From: BM003 sp963699835
GTDB lineage: Bacteria > Pseudomonadota > Gammaproteobacteria > Steroidobacterales > BM003
DNA: 64,000 nucleotides
Direction: 5' to 3'
Assembly: GCA_963699835.1 (NCBI GenBank)
Contig: CAVOVJ010000014.1
Location: 91,409-155,408, forward strand
A program made the translations under genes and the position numbers. Positions 26,160 to 35,278 of the stretch are shown here, in pieces. The stretch's first letter is position 1. Every line of letters begins with the position of its first letter. Under the pieces are notes generated by a model that saw only the letters and a list, made by a program, of their open reading frames with translations, was not told where the DNA came from and ran no database searches.

Positions 26160-28817
26160 TCAGAACGGGCTCAGGTTGTAAGCGAAGCGCACACCGTACG
26201 AGCGCGGGCGGTTCCAGGCGAACAGCGGACGACCTGCGTCCGCCCAGTCGGAAAGATAGGTCTGGAACCGCTCGTCCGTGACGTTGTAGCCAAACGCCTC
26301 GACAAACCAGGCGCGATCCGGCGACGTATAACGCAGAGTCATATCCAGCGTGGCGAATGATTCACGCTTGTCGGAAAACTCTTCGAGGTCGTCGAAGTTG
26401 CCCTCGGTCATATGCGTGTCGTCTTCCCAGTGGACCTTCACGAAGGGCGACACCAGCGAGCCATTGTTTAACAGGAAGTCATGGTTATAGCTCAGGGTGA
26501 ACTCCATCGGGGTCGCATAGGGCAGCTCGTTACCCTCGATGTTGTTCTGCCCGGAGCCATCGTCCTGCGGAACACAGGCGTACTGCTCGCCGACCGAAGC
26601 GCGCTGGTCGCAGAAATAGGCCTCACCGGCGTAACCGGGCCAGTCGTTGAACTCGGTGTCGAGCCAGGCGAAAAAGCCCGAGAACCTGCCGCCGCTCCAG
26701 GGCGGGATGTAATTGAACTCGAGCTCGACGCCCATTATCGTCGCCGACCCGGCATTGGTCGTAACAAGCGTGCCGATGTCCTGCGGCGGGTCGAGCACCT
26801 CGCCCGGCGGATCCTCGACGAAACCGACGGTGCGGAACTGCGAGACCTGCTTGTCGTCGTAGTCCGTGTAAAACGCTGCGAACTGGATGTTCAGCGTGTT
26901 GTCGAACAACCTGCCCTTGTAGCCGAGCTCGTAGTTCGTGACTTCCTCGGGAGCGAACTCGAAGAACTCGATGCGACCGCAGCGGCAAACATCGACACCG
27001 TCGCCGAACGATCCCGCCTTCGAGCCGGTCGCCACCGTGCCGTAGAAGAACGAGCTCGCGTTCAGGTCGAAATCGATGCCGACGCGCCAGTCGGTGTTGG
27101 TGAAATCCTCCTGGTTGTCGTTGATGTCGAAAAGCGCATAGTTCTCGGACCGGTTCTGCGACCCCATGCCGAAGCCGAGATCCGCACTCGTGTAGAGCGG
27201 CAGAATCAGCTCGTCCAGTTCATCTTCGTTCGGGAAACCGTCGTTCTCGACCCGGCCCGCGCTCCAGCTGCAGTTACCGCCACCGTAGCAACCGATGTTG
27301 CGGCCACCGGAGTCCTGGCGCTGGTCGTGGGTGTAGCGGATTCCGGCGGTGAAGTGCCAGCGGTCGGTGGCATGCCACGTCACTGTTCCGAAAACAGCCT
27401 GCGACTCGAGGTCACGGTCCGGCTGAATGAAGCTGATACCACCGAGACCGCCGCTGGAGCAGCAAAACGGCTGCTCGACATCGAACGTGATCTCATTGTC
27501 CTCGCGGAAATCGAAGCCGCCCAGGATCCAGTTCACCTGCCCAATCAGGCCCTGCAGCTGCAGTTCGTTCGACCACGACTTGTAATCGGAGTCATCGGTG
27601 GCGAGATAGAGTTCGGGCCACGGCGGCTGCTGGTTTAGCCAACCGGTCGTCGGACCCGGCACGGCGCGCCATCCCATGTCGCCATCCCATTGCTGGCGAC
27701 GCTGCTGGCGTGCCCAGCCCAGGTTGTAGATCACATCGACGTCGCCGAACCAGTCGCTGTCTTCGAGCATTGCCCACTTCAGGTGGCTGCGGACACTGTC
27801 GATCGTCATGTCGAGATATCCCGGGATATTCGGATCGACATAATCGATGCCGCCGTTGTTGTACTCGCAAAGGTCGGGGTTGCGGTCACAATCCGGGGCA
27901 ATCGGCCACCCGGCTGTTTCATCTTCGTAGTGCTCGTAGGTCAATCGCCAGTCGAAGGCGTCGCTCGGATCCCAAAGCGCACTGATGCGCGCGGCCCAGC
28001 GATCGGAGTTGCCGTAGTAATCATCTTCGTCGACGTCCTGGTTCCAGCGCTGATCCATATCGGGGATGCCGTCAGGACCACTCAGGCCTGTTCCTTCCAG
28101 GTCCTTGGTGCCGGAGTCCTGGTCGGCGAATCCGTCGCGCTCCTCGCCAAAGAAATTCGCCCTGATAGCGATCGTGTCGGTAAGCGGGGCGTTGAACGTC
28201 GCGAGGATGTTCTTCTGCCCCTCGTTGCCCACTTCCGCGCCGAACGTGGCAAATACACCCTCGAAGCTTGGCCTGGCGGTGACGACATTGATGCTGCCCG
28301 CCGCCGAGTTACGACCGAACAGGGTGCCCTGCGGGCCCCGGCTCACCTCGAGGCGCTCGAGGTCGTACATCAGCGCAACGGCACCTTGCGGCCGCGGCGA
28401 ATAGACGCCGTCCACGTGGAAGGCAACGCTCGGATCGGATATTTCGGTGAAGTTATTGCTGTTGATGCCACGGATCGTCAGCTGCACACCGCTGTCGGAG
28501 GGCGAAAATGCTATGTCCAGGTTCGGAACCAGGGAGCCAACGTCGCGGATGTCCTTGACGCCTTCTCGAGTCAGTGTTTCCTGGCTGATTGCGGTAACCG
28601 CAATCGAGGTCTTGTTGAGGTCCGTTTCCCGGCGCGTCGCCGTGACCTTGACGGTGCCGAGTTCAGCAGGCGAACTGACGGTCTGGTCCTCGTCCCCCTC
28701 GCCTTCGAGTTCGCGAACGGCCTCCAGCGAATCGGGCTCCGTCTCTTCCTGCGCGAAGCCGAACGATGGTGCGATGAGGGCCAGTGTCAGCCACAAAGAA
28801 GCGCGTGCGTTGGTCAT
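26160..28817 (-). CDS. TonB-dependent receptor for beta-glucan oligosaccharides
   Basis: An 885-residue outer-membrane receptor. ATG 28817 is chosen over 28934 because AGGAAGG precedes it and a signal peptide follows (SLWLTLALIAPSFGFAQ). The plug domain is at about 55-175 (GTVKVTATRRETDLNKTSIAVT, VQLTIRGINSNNFTEISDPSVAF, LEVSRGPQGTLFGRNSAAGSIN). A 22-strand barrel follows, rich in Trp/Tyr, ending in a C-terminal Phe as outer-membrane barrels do. No SusD partner is present, as usual in gammaproteobacterial systems. Position between GH16 and GH3 points to uptake of laminarin or mixed-linkage glucan fragments. Confidence 0.92.
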   Translation of the reverse strand: MTNARASLWLTLALIAPSFGFAQEETEPDSLEAVRELEGEGDEDQTVSSPAELGTVKVTATRRETDLNKTSIAVTAISQETLTREGVKDIRDVGSLVPNLDIAFSPSDSGVQLTIRGINSNNFTEISDPSVAFHVDGVYSPRPQGAVALMYDLERLEVSRGPQGTLFGRNSAAGSINVVTARPSFEGVFATFGAEVGNEGQKNILATFNAPLTDTIAIRANFFGEERDGFADQDSGTKDLEGTGLSGPDGIPDMDQRWNQDVDEDDYYGNSDRWAARISALWDPSDAFDWRLTYEHYEDETAGWPIAPDCDRNPDLCEYNNGGIDYVDPNIPGYLDMTIDSVRSHLKWAMLEDSDWFGDVDVIYNLGWARQQRRQQWDGDMGWRAVPGPTTGWLNQQPPWPELYLATDDSDYKSWSNELQLQGLIGQVNWILGGFDFREDNEITFDVEQPFCCSSGGLGGISFIQPDRDLESQAVFGTVTWHATDRWHFTAGIRYTHDQRQDSGGRNIGCYGGGNCSWSAGRVENDGFPNEDELDELILPLYTSADLGFGMGSQNRSENYALFDINDNQEDFTNTDWRVGIDFDLNASSFFYGTVATGSKAGSFGDGVDVCRCGRIEFFEFAPEEVTNYELGYKGRLFDNTLNIQFAAFYTDYDDKQVSQFRTVGFVEDPPGEVLDPPQDIGTLVTTNAGSATIMGVELEFNYIPPWSGGRFSGFFAWLDTEFNDWPGYAGEAYFCDQRASVGEQYACVPQDDGSGQNNIEGNELPYATPMEFTLSYNHDFLLNNGSLVSPFVKVHWEDDTHMTEGNFDDLEEFSDKRESFATLDMTLRYTSPDRAWFVEAFGYNVTDERFQTYLSDWADAGRPLFAWNRPRSYGVRFAYNLSPF

Positions 28818-28930
28818 TGCCTTCCTATCCCCTCGTATTCTCAATGTTTTCGAAACGCTCTCTTCTGCGGGCGTTCTGGTCCGTGATTCAGCCAACACCC
28901 GGCCTCGCGCCGTAACGGTTCGCGGCCCGC

Positions 28931-31900
28931 TCATGGTGCCGCCCCGAACTGCACGTCATCCCAGAAATAGGTGGCGCCGTCGCCGGGTTTGTCGACAACG
29001 AAGTCGAAGAAGATGATCGCCTTGTCGTACACATTGGCCGGATCGAAACCGGGTGCGGCCGCGAAATCGAAATTCAACGGTTCCCAGGCGTTGGCGCCAG
29101 TGGTAACCGCGTCGACCTCCGCGAAGATTCCACCGTCAGCGGAATTTTCTACCTTCAACCTGACCGTGATCCCCGCTGCCGGCGGATACACCCAGACCGA
29201 TACCACGGTGTCCCCCGCAGCGAAGGGGATCGGGCTGGCGAATCCGCCGAAATCCTTGCCCATGATAGTGCCGGCAAAAAATGGCGATCCCGCCGTCTTG
29301 GTGGTCGCCGCAACGGTATTGGCAGCACCGGTCGGGTCGTCCGTCACGACGCTTGCGGCACCCTCGAAGTCGCTCAGGCTGTAATCGACATCCGGATCTT
29401 CGAATGTCACCGGCAGATCGAGTTGCTTTAACTGCACGCCGAATTGCACGTCATCCCAGTAGTAGGTAGCACCGTCTCCGGGCTTGTCGACGACGAAGTC
29501 GAAGAAGATGATCGCCTTGCTGTATTCGTTGGCCGGATCGAACCCGGGGGCGCCTGCGAAATCGAAATTCAGCGGCTCCCAGGCGTTGGCGACCGTCGTG
29601 GGCACATCGACTTCCGCGAAGATGCCGCCATCGGCCGCATTCTCGATCTTCATCCGAACGTTGATCCCCGCGGCAGGTGAATACACCCTTACCGACATGA
29701 CGGTGTCCGTAGGCGTAAAGGGGATCGGATTGGCAAAGCCGCCAAAGTCCTTGCCCATGATGGTGCCGGCAAAGAACGGCGATCCTGCCGTCTTCGTGGT
29801 CGCCGCAACGGTGTTGGCAGCACCGGTCGGATCGTCCGTCACCACGGTGGAGGCACCCTCGAAGTCGCTCAGGCTGTAATCGACGTCCGGTTCCTCGAAC
29901 GTGACCGGCAGATCGAGTTGTTTCAGCGGCACGTCGAATTGCAGATCGTCCCAGTAGTAAGTCTCACCACTGCCTGAGGTATCGAAGTTGAAGAAAATCG
30001 CTGCCTTCTGGTACTCGATACCGGGGTCGAAACCCGGGGCGCTTGCGTAATCGAACGTCAGCGTCTCCCAGGCATTGGCGACGGTGGTGTTGACGATCAC
30101 CTCGGCGAAGAGATCGGCATTGGCCAGGTTCTCTACCTTGAGCAGAACCGGAACATCGGCTGCCGGCGAGAACACCCGAACCGTCAACACGGTATCGGTC
30201 GCCGTAAACGGAATCGGCGATGCAAAGCCGTCGTCGGTACCGACCACCGTGCCGGCCCAGACTTCGGAGCCGTCGCCTTTGGTCGTTGCGGCGACGTTGT
30301 TGGTCATGTCGGCCGGGTCCATCTCGACCGCCGTCGACGCGCCGCCGAAGTCGATCAAGCTGTAATCGACCATCGGATCGTCGAACGTCACCGGCAGGTC
30401 GATCTGCGACAGCCCGCTACCGAGCATCACGTCGTCCCAGTAATAGGTACGACCATCACCATTCTGGCCAAAGTCGAAGAAAATAATCGCCTTCTGGTAC
30501 TCATTGCCGAGATCGATTCCGACGGAGGCGAAGTCGAACGAGATCTGCTCCCAGGCATCCGCGACCGTCGTGTTGGCAACCACTTCGTAAGCGATGCTCG
30601 AGTCGTCGAGGTTCTCGACCTTGAGCATGACCGGGATGCCGGCGGCCGGCGAGAATACCCGGACCGTCATCGCCGTGTCGCCCTCCGCGAACGGGATCGG
30701 CGAGGCAAATCCGGCATCTGTGCCGATCACGGTACCCGCGAATGTCGCCGCACCCTCGCCCTTCATGGTGACTGCCACCGTGTTGACCGCTCCGGTGGGA
30801 TCGTCGCCGAGTATCGTCGACGCTCCCTCGAAATCGATTACCGAGTAATCCACCAGCGGGTTATCGAACGTGACCGGCAGGTCGATCTGCTCGAGCGGCA
30901 CGGAGCCTGCCTCGCCGATCCACCGGATGTTGTCCACGCGGAACGTGATCCCGCCTGCCTGCGTCGTCGGGAACAGCACGATGCCGGTATTCACGTTCTC
31001 GAGATCGAGCCCCGTACTGGTCAGCTGCGATACCGGGAACGTCACCGTCTCCCACTCGCCGTCGGCAATGAAGCCGAGCGCCTTGTCGCCGCTGGTGCAA
31101 GGGAAGAAGCAGTCGACCTTAAAGGTCATGCCCGCCACATTGTCCCCGTAGTCAAGGACTTTAATATCGAACTGCACCGCTCCCGCGCCGTAGGCAGTCA
31201 GGTCCGTGCCGGTGCTGCCGATGAACCAGACGCCGAAGGCATCGCTGTCGTTGAAGGTTACTTCGATAACCTGGCCGCGCTCCGGATCGTCAGACGTCAG
31301 CTCACGCCAGTTGACCTTGTTGGCCGGGTTGGTCCCATCCGTGTAGTCGACATACCCGGTCCCGGAGTCGGACCCGACGATGCCTCTGCTCCAGACACCC
31401 AGGTTGACCGCATCGTCGAATACGACGACATCCGGCAGTCCCTTCGTTCTGAGGTCGGCGCCGCATCCGCCCACGACCTTACAGGCATTGGTGACACGGA
31501 TGTTATCGAGGAAGACGTCCGCGGAGCCGTCCTGTACTTCAATGACGAACGGATTTACGACGTTCTTCAGATCCACGCCCTGGCCGCCACAGCACTCGAC
31601 GAAGCCGGGGTTCTCCTCGAACATATCGAATTTGACCGAGTACGTTTTCCAGCCGCCGACCAGAAGTTCCGAGGACGGCAGCACGACCTCGCCCAGGTTG
31701 GGGAAACCGCTGTCCAGTTTGATCAGCAGTTTTGTCCCCTCGGTGATGTCGTTGACCTGCATGTCGAAGGCGACCTCGCCAATCGGATCCTCACCCATTC
31801 CGCCCAGGCGGTTCCCCGAGAAATCGAAGCCGGTATCCAGGATGGGATCGTCGGTCAGGTCCTGCGACGCGATGTATGCATTTGCGACGCCACCGGCAAC

Positions 31901-33163
31901 GGACACATGCCAGACGGTATTCGCGTCGTCATCCGGGTCCGGGAACGCGGGGTCGTTGACCAACGATGCGCCATCGCTCACGAAGCCGGAAATCTCCAGC
32001 GTGTTGGTCGAGGTGTCCTCACCCACCGTCAGGCTGAGAACCTCGGGACCGTCGGTATAAAGCGGCAGGGATTCGAGATAGGGCTGGGCGGTTTCGCGAT
32101 CCTCGATCGGAGACCCGTCGTTGTCCTTCAGCGGAACAACGCTGGCGTCCGCCGTGCCGCATCCCCTGCCGGTCTCGGGATTAGCATTGACGCACTCATA
32201 AACCCGCACATAGTCGATTTCGAAATTCTGCGGGAATGCCGCCGGGTCCGGATCGCCGACCGGGTTTCCGCCGATTGCGAAATTTATTATCAGGTGAAAC
32301 AGCTGATCGAAAGGAGAATCTCTGGGGCCAATGTCCAGCGCGCCCAGTTCATCGTAAAACCCGTCCTCGTCCGCAGGATAATAGACGTACCAGTTCTGAG
32401 CGTTCTGGGTCTGGAAGTGCTGACCATCGACGTAAAAACGCAGCTTGTCCCGCTCCCACTCCAGCGTGTATTCATGAAAAGCCATGTCCGGCGATACACC
32501 GGTATCGTATTTCGACGACGTCCCGCTGTAAGGCGGTGTATTCATTCCGTAATGAGCCGTGCTCTGGGTTGCCGTATTTCCATCAACACCGAGATTGAAT
32601 GCCTCCATGATGTCGATCTCGCCCGACAGCGGCCACGGCCCATAGACGGTCGGGTCGCTGTGCAAAAGCCAGATTGCTGGCCAGGTGCCCTGGCCTGCCG
32701 GCAGCCGCGCGCTGACCTCGACCTTGCCATAGCGAAAATCGAAAGTTCCCTTCGTGTTGATGCGTCCCGAGGTATATGAGCCATCAGTTTCCTGACGGCC
32801 CTGAATCGTCAGCACCCCGCCAGCCACTGAGATGTTGTCGGCCGAGTAAACTTGCTTTTCGTTATTGCCCCATCCGCAAAGGTCCGGACATCCGTCACCG
32901 GTATCGATTTGCCATTTGCCGGGATCGAGGCTGTCGCCATCAAACTCATCCTCAAAAACGACTTGCCATTCGATATCCGGAATTACAAGACCCCCCGAGG
33001 GCGTATCGTCGTCGACTCCGCCGCAGGCAGAGAGGCCCAACAGCACCACCAGCCCGGCCAGCAATTTGCGCGGACTGGAGAATCCATGCACGGTGCCACC
33101 GGTTGCGGTACGAGCGTCACGGGAACGAACGGAGTTGATTGCGCTTGATTTCTGACTGGACAC
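28931..33163 (-). CDS. modular GH16 beta-1,3-glucanase (laminarinase) lipoprotein with four tandem C-terminal modules
   Basis: A 1410-residue protein starting at GTG 33163 after a TTGAGGTAG site. A long N-region leads to lipobox LSACGG (Cys about 47). The GH16 domain covers about 65-330: DEFDGDSLDPGKW, GTWPAIWLLHSD, and the catalytic GEIDIMEAF in which the two Glu act as nucleophile and acid/base. Two beta-sandwich domains follow (about 365-760). The second contains TFKVDCFFPCTSGDK, like the ExoP-type domain of the GH3 enzyme. Residues about 755-1410 are four repeats of about 162 residues, each beginning with (I/L)DLPVTF and ending YYWDD. Anchored outside, it would cut long beta-glucan for the TonB receptor. 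Confidence 0.92.
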   Translation of the reverse strand: MSSQKSSAINSVRSRDARTATGGTVHGFSSPRKLLAGLVVLLGLSACGGVDDDTPSGGLVIPDIEWQVVFEDEFDGDSLDPGKWQIDTGDGCPDLCGWGNNEKQVYSADNISVAGGVLTIQGRQETDGSYTSGRINTKGTFDFRYGKVEVSARLPAGQGTWPAIWLLHSDPTVYGPWPLSGEIDIMEAFNLGVDGNTATQSTAHYGMNTPPYSGTSSKYDTGVSPDMAFHEYTLEWERDKLRFYVDGQHFQTQNAQNWYVYYPADEDGFYDELGALDIGPRDSPFDQLFHLIINFAIGGNPVGDPDPAAFPQNFEIDYVRVYECVNANPETGRGCGTADASVVPLKDNDGSPIEDRETAQPYLESLPLYTDGPEVLSLTVGEDTSTNTLEISGFVSDGASLVNDPAFPDPDDDANTVWHVSVAGGVANAYIASQDLTDDPILDTGFDFSGNRLGGMGEDPIGEVAFDMQVNDITEGTKLLIKLDSGFPNLGEVVLPSSELLVGGWKTYSVKFDMFEENPGFVECCGGQGVDLKNVVNPFVIEVQDGSADVFLDNIRVTNACKVVGGCGADLRTKGLPDVVVFDDAVNLGVWSRGIVGSDSGTGYVDYTDGTNPANKVNWRELTSDDPERGQVIEVTFNDSDAFGVWFIGSTGTDLTAYGAGAVQFDIKVLDYGDNVAGMTFKVDCFFPCTSGDKALGFIADGEWETVTFPVSQLTSTGLDLENVNTGIVLFPTTQAGGITFRVDNIRWIGEAGSVPLEQIDLPVTFDNPLVDYSVIDFEGASTILGDDPTGAVNTVAVTMKGEGAATFAGTVIGTDAGFASPIPFAEGDTAMTVRVFSPAAGIPVMLKVENLDDSSIAYEVVANTTVADAWEQISFDFASVGIDLGNEYQKAIIFFDFGQNGDGRTYYWDDVMLGSGLSQIDLPVTFDDPMVDYSLIDFGGASTAVEMDPADMTNNVAATTKGDGSEVWAGTVVGTDDGFASPIPFTATDTVLTVRVFSPAADVPVLLKVENLANADLFAEVIVNTTVANAWETLTFDYASAPGFDPGIEYQKAAIFFNFDTSGSGETYYWDDLQFDVPLKQLDLPVTFEEPDVDYSLSDFEGASTVVTDDPTGAANTVAATTKTAGSPFFAGTIMGKDFGGFANPIPFTPTDTVMSVRVYSPAAGINVRMKIENAADGGIFAEVDVPTTVANAWEPLNFDFAGAPGFDPANEYSKAIIFFDFVVDKPGDGATYYWDDVQFGVQLKQLDLPVTFEDPDVDYSLSDFEGAASVVTDDPTGAANTVAATTKTAGSPFFAGTIMGKDFGGFASPIPFAAGDTVVSVWVYPPAAGITVRLKVENSADGGIFAEVDAVTTGANAWEPLNFDFAAAPGFDPANVYDKAIIFFDFVVDKPGDGATYFWDDVQFGAAP
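28935..30897 (-). repeat. four tandem ~490-bp repeats encoding C-terminal binding modules of the GH16 protein
   Basis: The last part of the glucanase gene consists of four consecutive units. Approximate boundaries on the plus strand are 28935-29433, 29433-29925, 29925-30410 and 30410-30897. Each unit starts with DLPVTF and has conserved DY(S)xxDFxGA, F(A/S)xPIPF, VRVFSPAA, LKVEN, NAWE, AIFF(D/N)F and YYWDD stretches. The two units nearest the C-terminus are the most alike at DNA level, as expected of recent duplication or gene conversion. They look like carbohydrate-binding jelly-roll modules; family is not assigned. Confidence 0.85.
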
Positions 33164-33297
33164 GGGTCTACCTCAATAAATCAGCGGATTTGGCCGCCTG
33201 ATAGTCGCAATGCCAACGCAAAAAAACGGGGCAGACGACCCTGAATTCGATGAGCGAGAAGCATGCATACTCATAAGCTCACTGCTTGGCATCAACA

Positions 33298-33313
33298 ATG
33301 ACAACGCTGTCAA
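33298..33313. promoter_or_regulatory. LacI-type operator 1
   Basis: The 16-base sequence ATGACAACGCTGTCAA is centred on CG, with half-sites TGACA and TGTCA and the AACGCT core typical of LacI-family operators. It lies 135 bases upstream of the GH16 start and is the reverse-complement match of operator 2 apart from the first base. The likely ligand is the LacI protein encoded at the end of the same operon. Confidence 0.75.
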
Positions 33314-33335
33314 TAAAGCATCGATATAGGTGATA

Positions 33336-33351
33336 TTGACAGCGTTGTCAA
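33336..33351. promoter_or_regulatory. LacI-type operator 2
   Basis: TTGACAGCGTTGTCAA is a near-perfect palindrome about a central CG. It is 38 bases from operator 1 (centre to centre), a spacing that would allow binding on nearly the same DNA face. It stands in the divergent promoter region between the GH16 operon and the symporter gene. Confidence 0.8.
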
Positions 33352-33487
33352 CGCTGCGCAGCAACATGAGAAGGTTTGAATATATAAGCTTCTTAATAGC
33401 TATCTCCCTGTGTTCAAAGTACTTTTAAAATCGCTCTATTCAAAGCCACGAGCAGAGACACCAAACCTGACGCCGTTGCCGCCTCAA

Positions 33488-33503
33488 TTGACAGCGCTAT
33501 CAA
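33488..33503. promoter_or_regulatory. LacI-type operator 3
   Basis: TTGACAGCGCTATCAA repeats the same pattern with one mismatch in the right half. It lies about 144 bases upstream of the symporter start and about 152 bases from operator 2. Together the sites could let one repressor control both divergent units, possibly with looping. The rest of 33164-33646 is AT-richer than its surroundings and holds no gene. Confidence 0.75.
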
Positions 33504-33646
33504 AATAGGACGAAGATCGGGTTCGCAATAAAACGGGCGGGGGAACGGCTGTAGAAGATTGAGCAATCGGACGAGCCGGACTCCGGGGACCGATAACGGC
33601 ATTCAGCCCCCTTATTCATGAACCAAAGGACAGAGCGGAGAAAACC

Positions 33647-35278
33647 ATGCAAGGCTTGGCACCACTCGACTGGGCAGTCATCGGTACCTACTTCGTTATC
33701 GTTTTTGGCGTAGCGTTTCTTTCCGCTTACAAGTACGAGACGCATGAAACATCAGAAGGGTTCTTTCTTGCCGGAAAGAACGCCGGCTGGTTCGTTATCG
33801 GTGCTTCGCTCTTCGCCTCAAACATCGGCTCCGAGCACCTGGTCGGATTGGCCGGGTCCGGTGCCGCAGGGGGCGTCGCCGTCGCCCAATTCGAGATCCT
33901 CGCAGGCCTGATACTGCTGCTTCTCGGCTGGTTCTTCGTCCCCTTCTATATCAAGAGCGGCGTATTCACGATGCCGGAGTTTCTGGAGCGGCGTTATTCG
34001 TCGGGTCCGCGTCTGTACCTCGCGATCGTCTCTATCGTCGGCTACGTGATTACAAAGATCTCGGTGACCATTGCAGCCGGCGGCATCGTGTTCGAGGCGT
34101 TGATGGGGATCAATTTCTGGACCGGTGCGATTATCGTCGTGGTCGCAACCGGCATCTACACGATATGGGGCGGGATGCGGGCCGTCCTCTATACGGACCT
34201 GGTCCAGATGTTTGTGTTGATCGGCGGCGCGCTCGCAGTCACATTCATAGGACTGAACAAGGTTGGCGGGTGGGGAGCATTGAATGCGGCAGCGGGACCG
34301 CAATTTTTCGATCTCTGGAAACCCATGTCACATCCGGACTTCCCGTGGACCGGGATTTTGTTCGGCGCACCGATACTCGGTGTCTGGTACTGGTGCACCG
34401 ATCAGTTCATTGTCCAGCGCGTGTTGAGCGCAAAGAACCAGGACAATGCCAGAAGAGGTACGATATTCGCGGCGCTGCTAAAACAGCTTCCGATGTTTCT
34501 GTTCGTCGTTCCCGGCATCATCGCTTACGTCTTGTACAAATCCGGCCAGATTGAACTGGGCGACCCGGATCAGGCATTGCCGACGCTCGTCTCAGCGCTG
34601 TTACCAACCGGGCTTCGCGGGCTCGTTGCGGCAGGTCTGCTCGCCGCACTGATGAGTTCGCTGTCCTCCGTATTTAATTCCTGCTCGACGCTTTTCACCA
34701 TCGACATCTACAAGCGGTTCCGGCCGCAAACAACCGACCGCGCGCTGGTTATTGTCGGCCGCGTCGCAACCCTCGTGCTGGTGGGTCTCGGCCTGCTGTG
34801 GATACCGTTGATGGACCTGGTGTCTGGCCAGTTATTTACCTATATCCAAAGCGTACAGGCCTACATTTCTCCTCCCATCGCAGCCGTATTCCTTATCGGC
34901 ATCATGTGGTCGCGGGTCAACGCTAGCGGCGCTATTGCGGCACTCAGCATCGGCTTCGTTCTCGGCATGAGCCGCCTGCTTCTGGAAATGAACAAGGCGT
35001 CTCTGGACGGGTTCCTGCTGTATGTCGCGGAAATAAACTTCCTCCACTTTGCAATCGTATTATTTGCTTTCTCAGTCGCCAGCCTGGTCGGGTTCAGCCT
35101 CCTGACTGCACCGCCCCCTGACGAAAAAGTCCGCAACCTTACCTACCAGACCGTCGACGCTCGCATGGAAGAAATCGAACGCGGCGCGGGAGACCCGAAC
35201 TGGCGGCGCAACGATGCCATTCTCAGCGCCATTGTTCTCGTCGTCATTGCTTTCCTGTGGTGGCACTTTTCGTACTAG
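33647..35278 (+). CDS. sodium:solute symporter (SSS family, SGLT-type sugar transporter)
   Basis: A 543-residue inner-membrane symporter with GCGGAGAAAA before ATG 33647. The family pattern is strong: FFLAGKNAGWFVIGASLFASNIGSEHLVGLAGSGAA at residues 38-73 matches the SGLT signature with its sodium site. GIYTIWGGMRAVLYTDLVQMFVLIGG (about 167-192) and LMSSLSSVFNSCSTLFTIDIYK (about 338-360) are the other conserved blocks. About 14 helices are visible. It would import glucose or another monosaccharide released by the GH3 enzyme. It is divergent from the GH16 operon and shares operator-like sites. Confidence 0.92.
   Translation: MQGLAPLDWAVIGTYFVIVFGVAFLSAYKYETHETSEGFFLAGKNAGWFVIGASLFASNIGSEHLVGLAGSGAAGGVAVAQFEILAGLILLLLGWFFVPFYIKSGVFTMPEFLERRYSSGPRLYLAIVSIVGYVITKISVTIAAGGIVFEALMGINFWTGAIIVVVATGIYTIWGGMRAVLYTDLVQMFVLIGGALAVTFIGLNKVGGWGALNAAAGPQFFDLWKPMSHPDFPWTGILFGAPILGVWYWCTDQFIVQRVLSAKNQDNARRGTIFAALLKQLPMFLFVVPGIIAYVLYKSGQIELGDPDQALPTLVSALLPTGLRGLVAAGLLAALMSSLSSVFNSCSTLFTIDIYKRFRPQTTDRALVIVGRVATLVLVGLGLLWIPLMDLVSGQLFTYIQSVQAYISPPIAAVFLIGIMWSRVNASGAIAALSIGFVLGMSRLLLEMNKASLDGFLLYVAEINFLHFAIVLFAFSVASLVGFSLLTAPPPDEKVRNLTYQTVDARMEEIERGAGDPNWRRNDAILSAIVLVVIAFLWWHFSY

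Noticed and set aside
26481..28886. Two long plus-strand open frames opposite the TonB receptor
   Set aside because: The receptor is clear on the other strand, with signal peptide, plug and C-terminal Phe; these are antisense shadows.
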